Positions 1 to 9,093 of a stretch of 64,000 nucleotides of DNA are shown in pieces; positions within the stretch are counted from its first letter, which is position 1, and the number at the start of each line of letters is the position of its first letter. A program made the position numbers and the translations under genes. The notes under the pieces were generated by a model, which saw nothing but the letters and a program-made list of their open reading frames with translations, was not told the origin of the DNA and did no database searches. The stretch is from assembly GCF_029887935.1 (NCBI RefSeq), contig NZ_JARXRO010000015.1, forward strand, positions 168,096 through 232,095, read 5' to 3'. The stretch is from Luteimonas kalidii. GTDB taxonomy: Bacteria; Pseudomonadota; Gammaproteobacteria; Xanthomonadales; Xanthomonadaceae.

Positions 1-1
1 G

Positions 2-841
2 CGCTGCATCCCCCAGGTGCATGGCGCGGTGCGCGATGCGGTGGCGCACGCCAGGCGCGTGTTCGACATCGAGCTCAACGCGGTCACCGACAACCCGCTG
101 GTGTTCCCCGACCGCGATGCCGAACACGTCGAGCAGCATGTGATTTCCGCCGGCCATTTCCACGGCATGCCGCTGGCGCTGGCGATGAGCGCAGTCAAGG
201 CCGCGATCCCGGTGCTGGCCGCGATCAGCGAGCGGCGGCTGAACAAGCTGGTCGATCCGGCCACCAGCGACGGTCTGCCGGGTTTCCTCATCGGCAACGA
301 GGACGGCACCGAATCGGGCTTCATGATCGTGCAGTACACCGCGGCCGCGATCGTGAACGATCTGGCCACGCGTGCGCATCCGGCCAGCGTGTATTCGATC
401 CCGACCAGCGCCAACGCCGAGGATCACGTGTCCATGGGCACCAACGAGGCGCGCCACGTGCTGTCGATGGCCGAAGACCTGGGCAAGGTGCTGGCGCTGG
501 AGCTGTACACCGCCGCGCAGGCGCTGGACCTGCGGCTGGACATGATCAATGCCGCGCGCGATCTCGCGCGGCGCGACGATGCGGCCGCACTGGCGCGCAA
601 GGTGCACGGCGTGGGCGAGGGCGATCCGCGGCATCCGGCGCTGATGGCCGAGGTCGAGGCGCTGCGTGCGGAGCTGGCGCAGGCCGAACCGTTCCACCCC
701 GGGACGCGGATCGCCGCCGCGCATGCCGCGATCCGCGCGCGCATCCCGTTCCTCGAACGCGACCGGGCGCTCGACGGCGAAGTCGCGGCTGCGGTCGAAC
801 TGGTGGCCGACGGCAGCGTGCTCGCGGCGATCGGCCGGTGA
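2..841 (+). CDS. hutH: Histidine ammonia-lyase, 3' part (cut by window start)
   Basis: Only the last 279 codons are inside the window; the reading frame is open from base 2. The product deaminates L-histidine to urocanate, the first step of histidine degradation. The visible part has the aromatic amino acid lyase core, including the stretches VTDNPLVFPD and SAGHFHG, and the late segment GTNEARHVLSMAEDL that is typical of HutH rather than PAL. The active-site Ala-Ser-Gly that forms the MIO cofactor lies upstream, outside the window, so activity cannot be judged from here. The family is usually about 510 residues, which fits the missing N-terminal half. It probably closes a hut operon located to the left. 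A histidine biosynthesis operon starts less than 1 kb downstream on the same strand, so breakdown and synthesis genes are neighbours. Confidence 0.95.
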   Translation, partial: RCIPQVHGAVRDAVAHARRVFDIELNAVTDNPLVFPDRDAEHVEQHVISAGHFHGMPLALAMSAVKAAIPVLAAISERRLNKLVDPATSDGLPGFLIGNEDGTESGFMIVQYTAAAIVNDLATRAHPASVYSIPTSANAEDHVSMGTNEARHVLSMAEDLGKVLALELYTAAQALDLRLDMINAARDLARRDDAAALARKVHGVGEGDPRHPALMAEVEALRAELAQAEPFHPGTRIAAAHAAIRARIPFLERDRALDGEVAAAVELVADGSVLAAIGR

Positions 842-857
842 ACGGCGGGCCCCGCAC

Positions 858-1229
858 TTGAACCTGCCGCTGCACTTCGGCTGGGCGGGGGTGTTCGAGA
901 CGTCGCTGATCGCGCTGCTGGTCGGTGTCGCGATGTGGATGGTCTGGCGCTGGCTGGCGCGACGTGGAGGCTGGACCCGGGCGCACGCCATCGGCTGGGC
1001 CTGCGTGAGCGCGATCGCGATCGCGGCCGGCATCGACAGCTGGAACCTGTTCTACCTCGGGGTGGTGAAGCTCGAATCGCCGGTGTATGCGCGGATCGCG
1101 CTGTCGAAGATCCACGACCCCGATTTCCTCGGCACGCGGGTGTTCATGGCCTGGACCGGCGCCATCTGCGGGGTGGTGGCGGGCTGGGCGCTGACGGCGC
1201 GCGCGTCGGCCCGGGAATCGCACGACTGA
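858..1229 (+). CDS. Small integral membrane protein, unknown function
   Basis: This predicted protein has 123 residues if the TTG at 858 is used. There is no ATG close to the start of the hydrophobic region, and the open frame further upstream only overlaps hutH in a shadow frame. Three hydrophobic stretches (about residues 9-31, 40-66 and 92-114) would give three membrane helices, with Arg-rich loops between them. It lies 16 bases after the hutH stop on the same strand and may be translated from the same message. I do not recognise the family. Its position suggests a link to the hut operon, but nothing in the sequence shows a transport or enzymatic motif. The start codon is the weakest part of this call. 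Confidence 0.6.
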   Translation: MNLPLHFGWAGVFETSLIALLVGVAMWMVWRWLARRGGWTRAHAIGWACVSAIAIAAGIDSWNLFYLGVVKLESPVYARIALSKIHDPDFLGTRVFMAWTGAICGVVAGWALTARASARESHD

Positions 1230-1506
1230 AGGTCGCCGTCCGGCAGGCAGGGCCGCCGGCATGAGGCGATGGCCCGGAGCGCGATCCGGGCGTCGACCGC
1301 GGGGGTCCCAGCCCATGTCGCATCGTCGGTACGCGGCGGGAGGCCGGCTTGCCACGTGTTGCTCCGCCTCCGGCCGGCTGCCACGCCCGGTGATTTCCGG
1401 AGCGCGTCCTCGTTTCGCAGCGCGACACGCCCGGAACCTGCCGTCCTGGCGGCGGACGCTGCCGCACTCATCGGCCGATCCATGCCCGGGACAGCCAAGC
1501 TTGACC

Positions 1507-1530
1507 AATGTAATAACGCGCTATTACATT
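1507..1530. promoter_or_regulatory. Palindromic operator upstream of the trpR-like/his operon
   Basis: The 9-base arms AATGTAATA and TATTACATT are perfect reverse complements around a six-base centre ACGCGC. This 24-base site has a single mismatched pair and ends 8 bases before the ATG of the TrpR-like gene. It is A+T-rich in an otherwise G+C-rich region. The length and symmetry fit a dimeric TrpR-type repressor. Autoregulation together with the his genes is inferred; a TrpR-family histidine regulator has been proposed for xanthomonads. Confidence 0.75.
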
Positions 1531-1538
1531 ACGCACCC

Positions 1539-1865
1539 ATGAAACAGCGCATCGAGCCCCTGCCGGAGTCCGACGCCGACGCCTCGTTCCGGGCGCTGGC
1601 CAAGGCGTTCGCCGGCCTGGAGCGGGTGGACGAGGCCGCGGCGTTCCTGCGCGACCTGTGTACGCCGGCCGAGCTGGAAGCCATGGCCGATCGCTGGCGG
1701 GTGGTGCCGATGCTGCTGCAGGGCGTGCCGTACCGCGAGATCCACGAGCGCACCCTGGTCAGCGTGACCACGATCGGTCGGGTCGCGCGCACGCTCGAAC
1801 ATGGCGCCGGCGGCTACGCGGCCGCCGTCCGACGCCAGTATCCCCGGCTCGCGCCGGGCCATTGA
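1539..1865 (+). CDS. TrpR-family (YerC/YecD-like) regulator, likely histidine repressor
   Basis: A 108-residue helix-turn-helix protein of the TrpR superfamily. Residues about 40-95 carry the family pattern: a CTPAEL...MADRW helix, then [10 protein letters not shown], then the recognition region [19 protein letters not shown]. The start at ATG 1539 is chosen because it directly follows the palindromic operator and because the 90 codons upstream in the same frame show no conserved features. Ten bases separate its stop from hisG, so it is the first gene of the his operon. From its place it is likely to sense histidine or a related ligand and repress its own operon. The ligand is not visible in the sequence. 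Tryptophan sensing is less likely, since no trp gene is nearby. Confidence 0.85.
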   Translation: MKQRIEPLPESDADASFRALAKAFAGLERVDEAAAFLRDLCTPAELEAMADRWRVVPMLLQGVPYREIHERTLVSVTTIGRVARTLEHGAGGYAAAVRRQYPRLAPGH

Positions 1866-1875
1866 GGAAGTTCCC

Positions 1876-2790
1876 ATGAGTCCCACGGCCGTCCCCGCGG
1901 CGCGCGATCGCCTGCGCATCGCGATCCAGAAATCCGGTCGCCTGAGCGATCCGGCGCGCGCGCTGCTGGCCTCGTGCGGCCTGTCCTGGCGCGAAAGCCG
2001 CGACAAGCTGTTCTGCTACGGCGAGACCCTGCCGGTCGACCTGCTGCTGGTGCGCGACGACGACATCCCGGGCCTGCTCGCCGATGGTGTCTGCGACTAC
2101 GGCATCGTCGGCCGCAACGTGCTCGAGGAGCATGCGGCCCTGCGCGAGGGCGAGGGCAGGCCGCAGGTGTCGAAGGAGGTGCGCCCGCTCGGTTTCGGCG
2201 GCTGCCGGCTCGACATCGCCGTGCCCGAGGCCTGGGACTGGGAAGGCCCGCAGCAGCTGCAGGGCCGGCGTATCGCCACCAGCTACCCGGGCCTACTCGC
2301 GCGGTGGCTGGCGCAGGAGCAGGTGGACGCCAGTGTGGTCATGCTGTCGGGTTCGGTCGAGATCGCGCCGCGCCTGGGGCAGGCGGACGTCGTGTGCGAC
2401 CTGGTCTCGAGCGGCGGCACGCTGCTGGCCAACCAGCTCAAGCCGGTGGCGACGATCATGCGCAGCGAAGCGGTGCTCGCCGGGCCGGTGCAGCCGTTCG
2501 CCGACATCCGCGGCGAACTGGCGCAGATGCTGCTGCGGCGGCTGGACGGCGTACTGCGCCTGAAGGACAGCCGCCTGCTGCTGTTCCAGGCGCGTCGCGA
2601 CGAGGTGGCGGGCCTGCTGGACATGCTGCCCGATGCCGAGGCGCCCACGGTGCTCCAGGTGGACGGCGCCGACACCCTGGCGCTGCAGGCGCTGTGCCAC
2701 GGCGCGATGACCTGGCAGCGGCTGGAGGACCTCAAGCGCGCCGGTGCGCGCGGACTGATGGTGCTGCCGGTCGAGAGGATGCTGGCATGA
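1876..2790 (+). CDS. hisG: ATP phosphoribosyltransferase (long form)
   Basis: HisG condenses ATP and PRPP to phosphoribosyl-ATP, the committed step of histidine synthesis in the cytoplasm. The 304-residue product is the long form with a C-terminal regulatory ACT-like domain, so no HisZ partner is needed. Visible features are the N-terminal [13 protein letters not shown], the [14 protein letters not shown] region and the phosphate-binding stretch DLVSSGGTL. The start ATG 1876 has the ribosome binding site GAGGAAG six bases upstream. An in-frame upstream extension exists but overlaps the regulator. Its stop overlaps the hisD start as ATGA, which implies translational coupling. The long form is normally feedback-inhibited by histidine, which would add enzyme-level control to the transcriptional control suggested upstream. 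Confidence 0.97.
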   Translation: MSPTAVPAARDRLRIAIQKSGRLSDPARALLASCGLSWRESRDKLFCYGETLPVDLLLVRDDDIPGLLADGVCDYGIVGRNVLEEHAALREGEGRPQVSKEVRPLGFGGCRLDIAVPEAWDWEGPQQLQGRRIATSYPGLLARWLAQEQVDASVVMLSGSVEIAPRLGQADVVCDLVSSGGTLLANQLKPVATIMRSEAVLAGPVQPFADIRGELAQMLLRRLDGVLRLKDSRLLLFQARRDEVAGLLDMLPDAEAPTVLQVDGADTLALQALCHGAMTWQRLEDLKRAGARGLMVLPVERMLA

Positions 2791-4121
2791 GCGCGCCCGT
2801 TGCGCAGCGGCTGGACTGGCCCACGCTCGACGCCGGCGCGCGCTCGGCGGCGCTGCAGAGACCGGTGCAGGCGGTCGCGGCGCAGGTGCGCGACACCGTG
2901 GCCGCACTGATCGAGGAGGTCCGCACCGGCGGCGACCCCGCATTGCGCGCGATCAGCGAACGTCTGGATGGCGTCGCGCCGGATGCGTTCGAGATCGGCG
3001 AGTCCGCGTTCGACGCTGCCGAAGCGACACTGCCGGCCGCGCTGAAGTCCGCAATTCTCGAGGCGGCCGAGCGCATCGAGCGCTTCCACCGCGCCGGGAT
3101 GGTGCAGGGTTACACGGTCGAGACCGCGCCGGGGGTGGTGTGCGAGCGCGTCGTGCGTGCGATCGATCGCGTCGGCCTGTACGTCCCGGCCGGGAGCGCG
3201 CCGCTGCCGTCGACCGCACTGATGCTGGGCGTCCCGGCACGCCTGGCAGGTTGCCGCGAAACCATCCTGTGCACGCCGCCCCGGCGCGACGGCAGTGCGG
3301 ACCCGGCCGTCCTGTTCGCCGCCCGCGCGACGGGCGTGCAGCGGGTGTTCGTCCTGGGTGGCGCGCAGGCGATCGCGGCGATGGCCTTCGGCGCCGGCGG
3401 CGTGCCGCGCTGCGCCAAACTCTTCGGACCCGGCAACCGCTACGTCACCGAGGCCAAGCAGCAGATTGCGCAGGCGGGCATCGCCGCGATCGACATGCCC
3501 GCCGGTCCGTCCGAGGTGCTGGTGATCGCCGACGATGGCGCCGATGCCGACTTCGTCGCCGCCGACCTGCTGTCGCAGGCCGAGCACGGCCCCGATTCGC
3601 AGGTGCTGCTGCTCAGCGACAGCGCGGACCTGCTGGACCGGGTGGAGCGCGCGCTCCAGGCCCAGTTGGCCGTCCTGCCGCGCGCCGACATCGCCCGCCA
3701 GGCGCTGTCGCGTTCGCGGCTGGTGCGGGTGGACACGCTCGCCGGGGCATTCGAAATCAGCAATGCCTATGCGCCCGAACACCTGATCCTGGCGCTGCGC
3801 GACCCGCGCGCCTGGCTGGACCGCGTGGTCGCCGCCGGTTCGGTGTTCCTCGGCGATTTCACGCCCGAGGCTTTGGGCGATTACTGCAGCGGCACCAACC
3901 ACGTGCTGCCGACCAATGGCGCCGCGCGCGCGTACAGCGGCGTATCGGTGGCCAGCTTCCAGAACTTCGTGACCGTGCAGTCGGCCAGCCCTGCGGGCAT
4001 CGCCGCCATCGGCGCCTGCGCCGTGACCCTGGCCGAGGCCGAGGGCCTCGAAGCACACGCCAACGCGGTACGCCTGCGACTGCAGCGCGGTAGCGCGCCC
4101 GGATCGCGGGAGGCCGCATGA
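2787..4121 (+). CDS. hisD: Histidinol dehydrogenase
   Basis: HisD catalyses the last two steps, the NAD-dependent oxidation of L-histidinol to L-histidine. The 444-residue length matches the family. Diagnostic stretches are [14 protein letters not shown], the zinc/substrate region [36 protein letters not shown] with its conserved Gln and His, and [10 protein letters not shown] with the catalytic Glu-His pair. The start ATG 2787 overlaps the hisG stop by four bases, and its own stop overlaps hisC in the same way, so expression is coupled along the operon. No key residue appears to be missing. Confidence 0.97.
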   Translation: MSAPVAQRLDWPTLDAGARSAALQRPVQAVAAQVRDTVAALIEEVRTGGDPALRAISERLDGVAPDAFEIGESAFDAAEATLPAALKSAILEAAERIERFHRAGMVQGYTVETAPGVVCERVVRAIDRVGLYVPAGSAPLPSTALMLGVPARLAGCRETILCTPPRRDGSADPAVLFAARATGVQRVFVLGGAQAIAAMAFGAGGVPRCAKLFGPGNRYVTEAKQQIAQAGIAAIDMPAGPSEVLVIADDGADADFVAADLLSQAEHGPDSQVLLLSDSADLLDRVERALQAQLAVLPRADIARQALSRSRLVRVDTLAGAFEISNAYAPEHLILALRDPRAWLDRVVAAGSVFLGDFTPEALGDYCSGTNHVLPTNGAARAYSGVSVASFQNFVTVQSASPAGIAAIGACAVTLAEAEGLEAHANAVRLRLQRGSAPGSREAA

Positions 4122-5230
4122 GCCGGATCCTCGACCTGCTGCGCGAGGACCTGCGCGACTTTTCCGGCTACAGCTCCGCGCGCAGCGAATCGCTGGACGG
4201 AGAGGTCTGGCTCAACGCCAACGAATCGGCGTGGGCGAACGTGGCCGATGCCGACGGCGCGTGTCGCCGTTACCCCGATCCGCAGCCCGCGGCGCTGCGT
4301 GACGCATTGGCGGCGCTCTACAGCGTGGCGCCGGAGCGGCTGCTGGTCGGCCGCGGCAGCGACGAGGCGATCGACCTGCTGGTCCGCGCCACGTGTATCC
4401 CCGGCCGCGACGCGGTGCTGGTCACGCCGCCGGTGTTCGGCATGTACGCGGTGAGCGCCAGGCTGCAGGGTGCGCCGCTGGTCGAGGTGCCGCTGCACGA
4501 CGATCCGCAGGCCGGGCTGGTGCCCGACATCGCCGCCATCGGCGAAGTCGCTGTCGCGCGCGGAGCGAAGCTGGTGTTCCTGTGCTCGCCGTCAAATCCA
4601 GGCGGTGCCGCGGTTCCGCTGGCCGAAATCGACGCCCTGTCGCGCCTGCTTGATGGACGCGCGCTGGTGGTGGTGGACGAGGCCTACGGCGAGTTCGCCG
4701 ACGGGCCCTCGGCCACCATGCTGCTCGACGCACTGCCCAACCTGGTCGTGCTGCGCACGCTGTCGAAGGCGCACGCGCTGGCCGCGGCGCGGATCGGCGT
4801 GGCAATCGGCGATCCGGCGTTGATCGCGGCGCTGCGCCGCTGCCAGGCGCCGTACCCGGTCCCCGCACCCTGCGCCGCGCTGGCGCTGGCCGGCCTGGGC
4901 ACTGCGGCGCGCGCGCAGACCTGTGCGCGTGTGGGCGCGGTACGCAGCGAACGCGAGCGGCTCGCGGGTGCGATGCAGGCACTGCCCGGCGTGCGGCGGG
5001 TGTATCCGTCGGAGGCGAACTTCCTGCTGGTCCGCTTCGAAGACGCCGGCGCAGCGTTCGAGACGCTGCTGGCGGCGGGCATCGTGGTCCGCGACCAGCG
5101 GTCCGCGTACGGCCTCGGCGACGCTCTGCGCATCACCATCGGCACCCCGGAACAGAACGCGCGCGTGCTGGATGTGCTGTCGACGCGTGTGCGGCCGGCC
5201 GAAATGGCGCGTGCGCGGGGAGTGGCGTGA
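4118..5230 (+). CDS. hisC: Histidinol-phosphate aminotransferase
   Basis: This PLP-dependent fold-type I aminotransferase converts imidazole-acetol phosphate plus glutamate to L-histidinol phosphate. Visible features are the N-terminal LNANESAW, the motif VDEAYGEF with the Asp that contacts the PLP pyridine nitrogen, and [13 protein letters not shown] with the Schiff-base lysine at residue 217. The 370-residue length is normal. The start is the ATGA overlap with hisD, and the stop overlaps the hisB ATG as TGATG. Broad-specificity aromatic aminotransferases are related, but the operon setting makes HisC the clear assignment. Confidence 0.96.
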   Translation: MSRILDLLREDLRDFSGYSSARSESLDGEVWLNANESAWANVADADGACRRYPDPQPAALRDALAALYSVAPERLLVGRGSDEAIDLLVRATCIPGRDAVLVTPPVFGMYAVSARLQGAPLVEVPLHDDPQAGLVPDIAAIGEVAVARGAKLVFLCSPSNPGGAAVPLAEIDALSRLLDGRALVVVDEAYGEFADGPSATMLLDALPNLVVLRTLSKAHALAAARIGVAIGDPALIAALRRCQAPYPVPAPCAALALAGLGTAARAQTCARVGAVRSERERLAGAMQALPGVRRVYPSEANFLLVRFEDAGAAFETLLAAGIVVRDQRSAYGLGDALRITIGTPEQNARVLDVLSTRVRPAEMARARGVA

Positions 5231-6306
5231 TGGGCACGAGGATCCTGTTCGTCGACCGCGACGGCACCCTGATCGAGGAGCCGGCCGATTTCCAGATCGA
5301 CGCCTACGAAAAGGTGCGCTTCGTGCGCGGCGTGATCCCGGCCATGCTGAAGCTGCGCGACGCCGGCTTCGCGTTCGTGATCGTGACCAACCAGGACGGG
5401 CTCGGCAGCGAGGCGTATCCGCGCGCGAGCTTCGACGGGCCGAACGACCTGATGCTGCAGATATTCGAAAGCCAGGGCATCGTGTTCCGCGAGGTGCTGG
5501 TCGACGGCAGCTGGCCTGCCGACAACGCGCCCACGCGCAAGCCGGGGCTGGGCCTGGTGCAGCACTACCTGCGCGACCGGGGCATCGACCTCGACCGCTC
5601 GGCCATGGTCGGCGACCGCGAGACCGACCTGCAGTTCGCGCGCAACCTCGGGATCCGCGGCTTCCAGCTGCGTACCGAACAGTTCGGCGGCGACTGGGAC
5701 TGGGCTGGCATCGCGCACGAGCTGGCCGATGCGCCGCGCCGCGCGCGCGTGCAGCGCGACACGAAGGAAACCCGGATCACGGTCGAACTCGACCTCGACC
5801 GCAGCGCCGATGCCGAGGTGTCGACCGGCCTGCCGTTCTTCGACCACATGCTCGACCAGATCGGCAAGCACGGCGGCATTGCGCTGCGCGTGCGCGCCGA
5901 GGGCGACCTTCACATCGACGAGCACCACACCATCGAGGACACCGGCATCGCCCTGGGCCAGGCCCTGCGCGAGGCGCTGGGCGACAAGCGCGGGATCGCG
6001 CGCTACGGTTTCACCCTGCCGATGGACGAAACCCTGGCCAGCGCGGCGCTCGATCTCGGCGGCCGTCCGTACCTGGTATTCGACGGCACGTTCCGGCGCG
6101 AGCGCGTGGGCGACCTGCCGACCGAACTGGTGGAACACTTCTTCCGCTCGGTGTGCGACGCGGCCGCGCTCAACCTCAACCTCAAGGTCGCGGGCGAGAA
6201 CGACCACCACAAGGTGGAAGCCTGCTTCAAGGCCTTCGCCCGCGCCCTGCGCATGGCCGTGCGCCGCGAAGGCGCGGACCTGCCCAGCACCAAGGGCGTG
6301 CTGTGA
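5230..6306 (+). CDS. hisB: Bifunctional histidinol-phosphatase / imidazoleglycerol-phosphate dehydratase
   Basis: A fused two-domain enzyme of 358 residues. The N-terminal HAD phosphatase (about residues 1-165) has the nucleophile motif with Asp9 and Asp11 in [12 protein letters not shown], and TNQDGLGSE. It removes phosphate from histidinol phosphate. The C-terminal domain (about 170-358) is the Mn-dependent IGP dehydratase with [14 protein letters not shown] and the metal-binding DEHHTIED. This fusion is typical of enterobacteria and xanthomonads. ATG 5230 is preferred because it forms TGATG with the hisC stop; a GTG one codon upstream is also possible. Confidence 0.96.
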   Translation: MGTRILFVDRDGTLIEEPADFQIDAYEKVRFVRGVIPAMLKLRDAGFAFVIVTNQDGLGSEAYPRASFDGPNDLMLQIFESQGIVFREVLVDGSWPADNAPTRKPGLGLVQHYLRDRGIDLDRSAMVGDRETDLQFARNLGIRGFQLRTEQFGGDWDWAGIAHELADAPRRARVQRDTKETRITVELDLDRSADAEVSTGLPFFDHMLDQIGKHGGIALRVRAEGDLHIDEHHTIEDTGIALGQALREALGDKRGIARYGFTLPMDETLASAALDLGGRPYLVFDGTFRRERVGDLPTELVEHFFRSVCDAAALNLNLKVAGENDHHKVEACFKAFARALRMAVRREGADLPSTKGVL

Positions 6307-6905
6307 TGCGGGTGGTGCTGGTCGACGCCGGCGGCGCGAACATCGGCTCGGTGCGCTACGCGCTGCAGCGGCTGGGCGTGGACGCGCAGCTGGCCTCGGA
6401 CGCGGAGGAGATCCGTGGCGCGGATCGCGTGATCCTGCCGGGCGTGAGCACCGCGGCCACGGTGATGCGGCGGCTGCGTGAACTCGACCTGGTCGACACC
6501 CTGCGGGCGCTGCGCCAGCCGCTGCTGGGCGTGTGCGTCGGCGCGCAGCTGCTGTTCGAGCATTCGGAAGAGGACGACACGCCGTGCCTCGGCCTGCTGC
6601 CCGGCATCGTGCGTCGCCTGCCGGCCGGGGAGGGCATCCGCGTGCCGCACATGGGCTGGAACCGCCTGCAGCGACGCGTCGACGATCCGCTGCTGGCCGA
6701 CATCGCCGAGGGTGCGCATGCGTACTTCGTGCACAGTTTCGCCGCGCCGGTGACGCCCGACTGCATCGCGGCCAGCGAACACGGGGCCGCCTTCGCCGCG
6801 GTGGTCAGGCGTGGCCACGTGATGGGCGCCCAGTTCCACCCGGAGCGGTCCGCTGCCGCGGGCGCGCGCCTGCTGCACAACTTCCTGTCGCTGGAGCCCG
6901 CATGA
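6306..6905 (+). CDS. hisH: Imidazole glycerol phosphate synthase, glutaminase subunit
   Basis: HisH hydrolyses glutamine and channels ammonia to HisF. The class I glutamine amidotransferase triad is visible: Cys77 in [16 protein letters not shown], and the His and Glu of GAQFHPERS near the C-terminus. The oxyanion region around [12 protein letters not shown] is present, as is MGWNRLQ. The length of 199 residues is typical. The start is taken from the TGATG overlap with hisB; the stop overlaps hisA by four bases. Its partner HisF is encoded two genes downstream, with hisA between them, which is the usual proteobacterial order. Confidence 0.96.
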   Translation: MRVVLVDAGGANIGSVRYALQRLGVDAQLASDAEEIRGADRVILPGVSTAATVMRRLRELDLVDTLRALRQPLLGVCVGAQLLFEHSEEDDTPCLGLLPGIVRRLPAGEGIRVPHMGWNRLQRRVDDPLLADIAEGAHAYFVHSFAAPVTPDCIAASEHGAAFAAVVRRGHVMGAQFHPERSAAAGARLLHNFLSLEPA

Positions 6906-7660
6906 CCCGACCCTTCACCCTGTATCCGGCGATCGACGTCCGCAACGGCCGCGTGGTCCGGCTGGCCCAGGGCGACTATGCGCAGGAGACGCGCTACGGC
7001 GACGATCCGCTGGCGCTCGCGCGCGACTATGCCGCGCAGGGCGCGCAGTGGCTGCACCTGGTCGACCTGGACGCGGCGCGCGCCGGCGGCTACACCCTGC
7101 TGCCACTGGTGGCCGATATCGTCCGCGACACCGGCCTGCAGGTACAGACCGGCGGCGGCGTGCGCGCGCGCGACGACGTGCAGCGCATCCTCGATGCGGG
7201 CGCTTCGCGCGTGGTGGTGGGCTCGCTGGCGGTGCGCGAGGCCGACAGCGTGTGCGACTGGCTCGGGGCACTCGGCAGCGATCGCCTGACCATCGCCCTC
7301 GACACCCGGCAGGATCGCGAGGGCACCTGGCGCCTGCCGGTCCACGGCTGGACCGAGACCGCGGCGGGCACCCTGCAGGACATGGCGCGACGCTATGCCG
7401 ACCACGGCCTGCGCCACCTGCTGTGCACCGACATCACCCGCGACGGCATGATGACCGGACCGAATCTCGAACTGTACAGGCTGCTGGTGGACGCCGTGCC
7501 GGGGCTGGAACTGCAGGCCTCGGGCGGCGTGCGCGACCTGGACGACGTGCTCGCGGCGCGCGACACCGGATGCACCGGCGTGGTGCTGGGCCGCTCGCTG
7601 CTCGAGGGGCGGCTCGAACTGCCGCAGGCGCTGGCGCGCGTGACGGCGGACGTGCGCTGA
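6902..7660 (+). CDS. hisA: Phosphoribosylformimino-AICAR-P isomerase
   Basis: HisA is a (beta/alpha)8-barrel isomerase that converts ProFAR to PRFAR by an Amadori rearrangement. The 252-residue product has the N-terminal catalytic Asp in [18 protein letters not shown], the first phosphate-binding loop [12 protein letters not shown] and the second catalytic Asp in [15 protein letters not shown]. The second half-barrel phosphate loop is [11 protein letters not shown]. The ATG at 6902 overlaps the hisH stop by four bases, and the stop overlaps the hisF ATG by one base. The sequence is complete and shows no unusual substitution. Confidence 0.96.
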   Translation: MTRPFTLYPAIDVRNGRVVRLAQGDYAQETRYGDDPLALARDYAAQGAQWLHLVDLDAARAGGYTLLPLVADIVRDTGLQVQTGGGVRARDDVQRILDAGASRVVVGSLAVREADSVCDWLGALGSDRLTIALDTRQDREGTWRLPVHGWTETAAGTLQDMARRYADHGLRHLLCTDITRDGMMTGPNLELYRLLVDAVPGLELQASGGVRDLDDVLAARDTGCTGVVLGRSLLEGRLELPQALARVTADVR

Positions 7661-8433
7661 TGCTGGCCCGGCGCCTCATTCCGTGCCTGGACGTGCGCGA
7701 CGGACGCGTGGTCAAGGGCGTGCGCTTCCGCGACCACGTCGACATGGGCGACATCGTCGAGCTCGCGTTGCGATACCGCGACGAGGGCGCCGACGAACTG
7801 GTCTTCTACGACATCAGCGCGACCCCGCAGCAGCGCTCGGTCGACCGCGGCTGGGTCGAGCGCGTCTCGGCGCGGCTGGACATCCCGTTCTGCGTGGCCG
7901 GCGGCATACGCGATGTCGGGACCGCGCGCGCGGTGCTGCACGCGGGCGCCGACAAGATCTCGATCAACTCGCCCGCGCTCGAACGGCCGGCACTGATCGG
8001 CGAACTGGCGGAGGCGTTCGGCGTGCAGTGCGTGGTGGTGGGCGTGGATTCGATCCGCGAGGCCGATGGCGAGTGGCGGGTGCGCACCCATACCGGCGAT
8101 CCCGAGCGGATGCGCGCACCGTCGATCCGCACCCTCGACTGGGTGGTCGAGGCACAGCGCCTGGGCGCGGGCGAGATCGTGCTCAACTGCATGGACAGCG
8201 ACGGCGTGCGCCGCGGCTACGACCTGGAGCAGCTGCGAGCCGTGCGTGCGCGTTGCGGAGTACCGCTGGTGGCGTCCGGCGGGGCAGGCGAGCCGGAACA
8301 TTTCGAGTCGGTGTTCCGCGAGGCCGACGTGGACGGCGCGCTCGCGGCGAGTGTGTTCCACAGCGGCAGGATCCGGATCCCGGAACTCAAGCGGTTCCTG
8401 CATGCGCAGGGCGTGGAGGTGCGCGATGACTGA
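7660..8433 (+). CDS. hisF: Imidazole glycerol phosphate synthase, cyclase subunit
   Basis: HisF joins ammonia from HisH with PRFAR, giving IGP and AICAR. It is a 257-residue barrel related to HisA. Visible features are the catalytic Asp11 in [16 protein letters not shown], the phosphate loops [12 protein letters not shown] and [12 protein letters not shown], and [14 protein letters not shown] carrying the second catalytic Asp. The ATG shares one base with the hisA stop, and the end overlaps hisIE by eight bases. AICAR release ties this step to purine synthesis. No departure from the family is seen. Confidence 0.97.
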   Translation: MLARRLIPCLDVRDGRVVKGVRFRDHVDMGDIVELALRYRDEGADELVFYDISATPQQRSVDRGWVERVSARLDIPFCVAGGIRDVGTARAVLHAGADKISINSPALERPALIGELAEAFGVQCVVVGVDSIREADGEWRVRTHTGDPERMRAPSIRTLDWVVEAQRLGAGEIVLNCMDSDGVRRGYDLEQLRAVRARCGVPLVASGGAGEPEHFESVFREADVDGALAASVFHSGRIRIPELKRFLHAQGVEVRDD

Positions 8434-9043
8434 GCGGACGACGGCTGCGGCGGCGCCCGACGGCATCGACTGGGACAAGGGCGGCGGCCTGCTGCCGGCG
8501 ATCGTGCAGGATGCGCGCACGCTGCGGGTGCTGATGCTCGGCTACATGGATCGCGCCGCGCTCGAGGCCACGCTGTCCTCGCGCCAGGTGACCTTCTTCA
8601 GCCGCAGCAGGCAGCGGTTGTGGACCAAGGGCGAGTCCTCGGGCCACATGCTCGACCTGGTGTCGGTCGAGGCGGACTGCGACGGCGACACCCTGCTGGT
8701 GCTCGCGCACCCGCGCGGGCCCACCTGCCACCTGCAGCGCGAAAGCTGCTTCCCGACCGCGCCCGGATCGCTGCTGGCGGAACTGTCCGCGCTGGTGGAG
8801 CGCCGCGCCACGGAGCGTCCGGAAGGCAGCTACACCACGCGGCTGTTCGAGGGCGGCGTGCGCCGCATCGCGCAGAAGGTAGGAGAGGAAGGCGTGGAGA
8901 CCGCGCTCGCCTCGATCGCCGAGGACGATCAGGCGCTGCTGGGCGAAGGGGCGGACCTGCTGTTCCACCTGCTGGTGCTGCTGCGCGCGCGGGGCCTCGG
9001 CCTGGCGGACCTGGAGGCGACGCTGGCGACCCGTCGCCGTTGA
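8426..9043 (+). CDS. hisI: Bifunctional phosphoribosyl-AMP cyclohydrolase / phosphoribosyl-ATP pyrophosphatase
   Basis: A HisIE fusion of 205 residues that catalyses steps 2 and 3 of histidine synthesis. The N-terminal cyclohydrolase (about residues 15-115) shows [22 protein letters not shown] and the metal-binding region [10 protein letters not shown] plus GPTCH. The C-terminal pyrophosphohydrolase (about 120-205) shows [20 protein letters not shown] and the acidic helix that binds magnesium. The ATG at 8426 lies inside the hisF end (8-base overlap). It is the last his gene. The 50 bases to the convergent cyclase gene contain G+C-rich inverted stretches but no clear U-tract terminator. Confidence 0.96.
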   Translation: MTERTTAAAAPDGIDWDKGGGLLPAIVQDARTLRVLMLGYMDRAALEATLSSRQVTFFSRSRQRLWTKGESSGHMLDLVSVEADCDGDTLLVLAHPRGPTCHLQRESCFPTAPGSLLAELSALVERRATERPEGSYTTRLFEGGVRRIAQKVGEEGVETALASIAEDDQALLGEGADLLFHLLVLLRARGLGLADLEATLATRRR

Positions 9044-9093
9044 CCCTGGACCCACGGCGTGGCGGGCGTGCGCCGCGGGGCAGGACGCGCCGT

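Noticed and set aside
1230..1506. Possible his leader peptide or small gene before the TrpR-like gene
   Set aside because: Open frames exist in several phases, but none has a ribosome site or a run of His codons; nothing beyond the operator can be supported.
2283..4058. A 591-codon minus-strand open frame across hisG-hisD
   Set aside because: Antisense shadow of the his genes; no family features.
9044..9093. Possible his operon terminator
   Set aside because: G+C-rich inverted stretches are present, but there is no clean stem with a U-tract.
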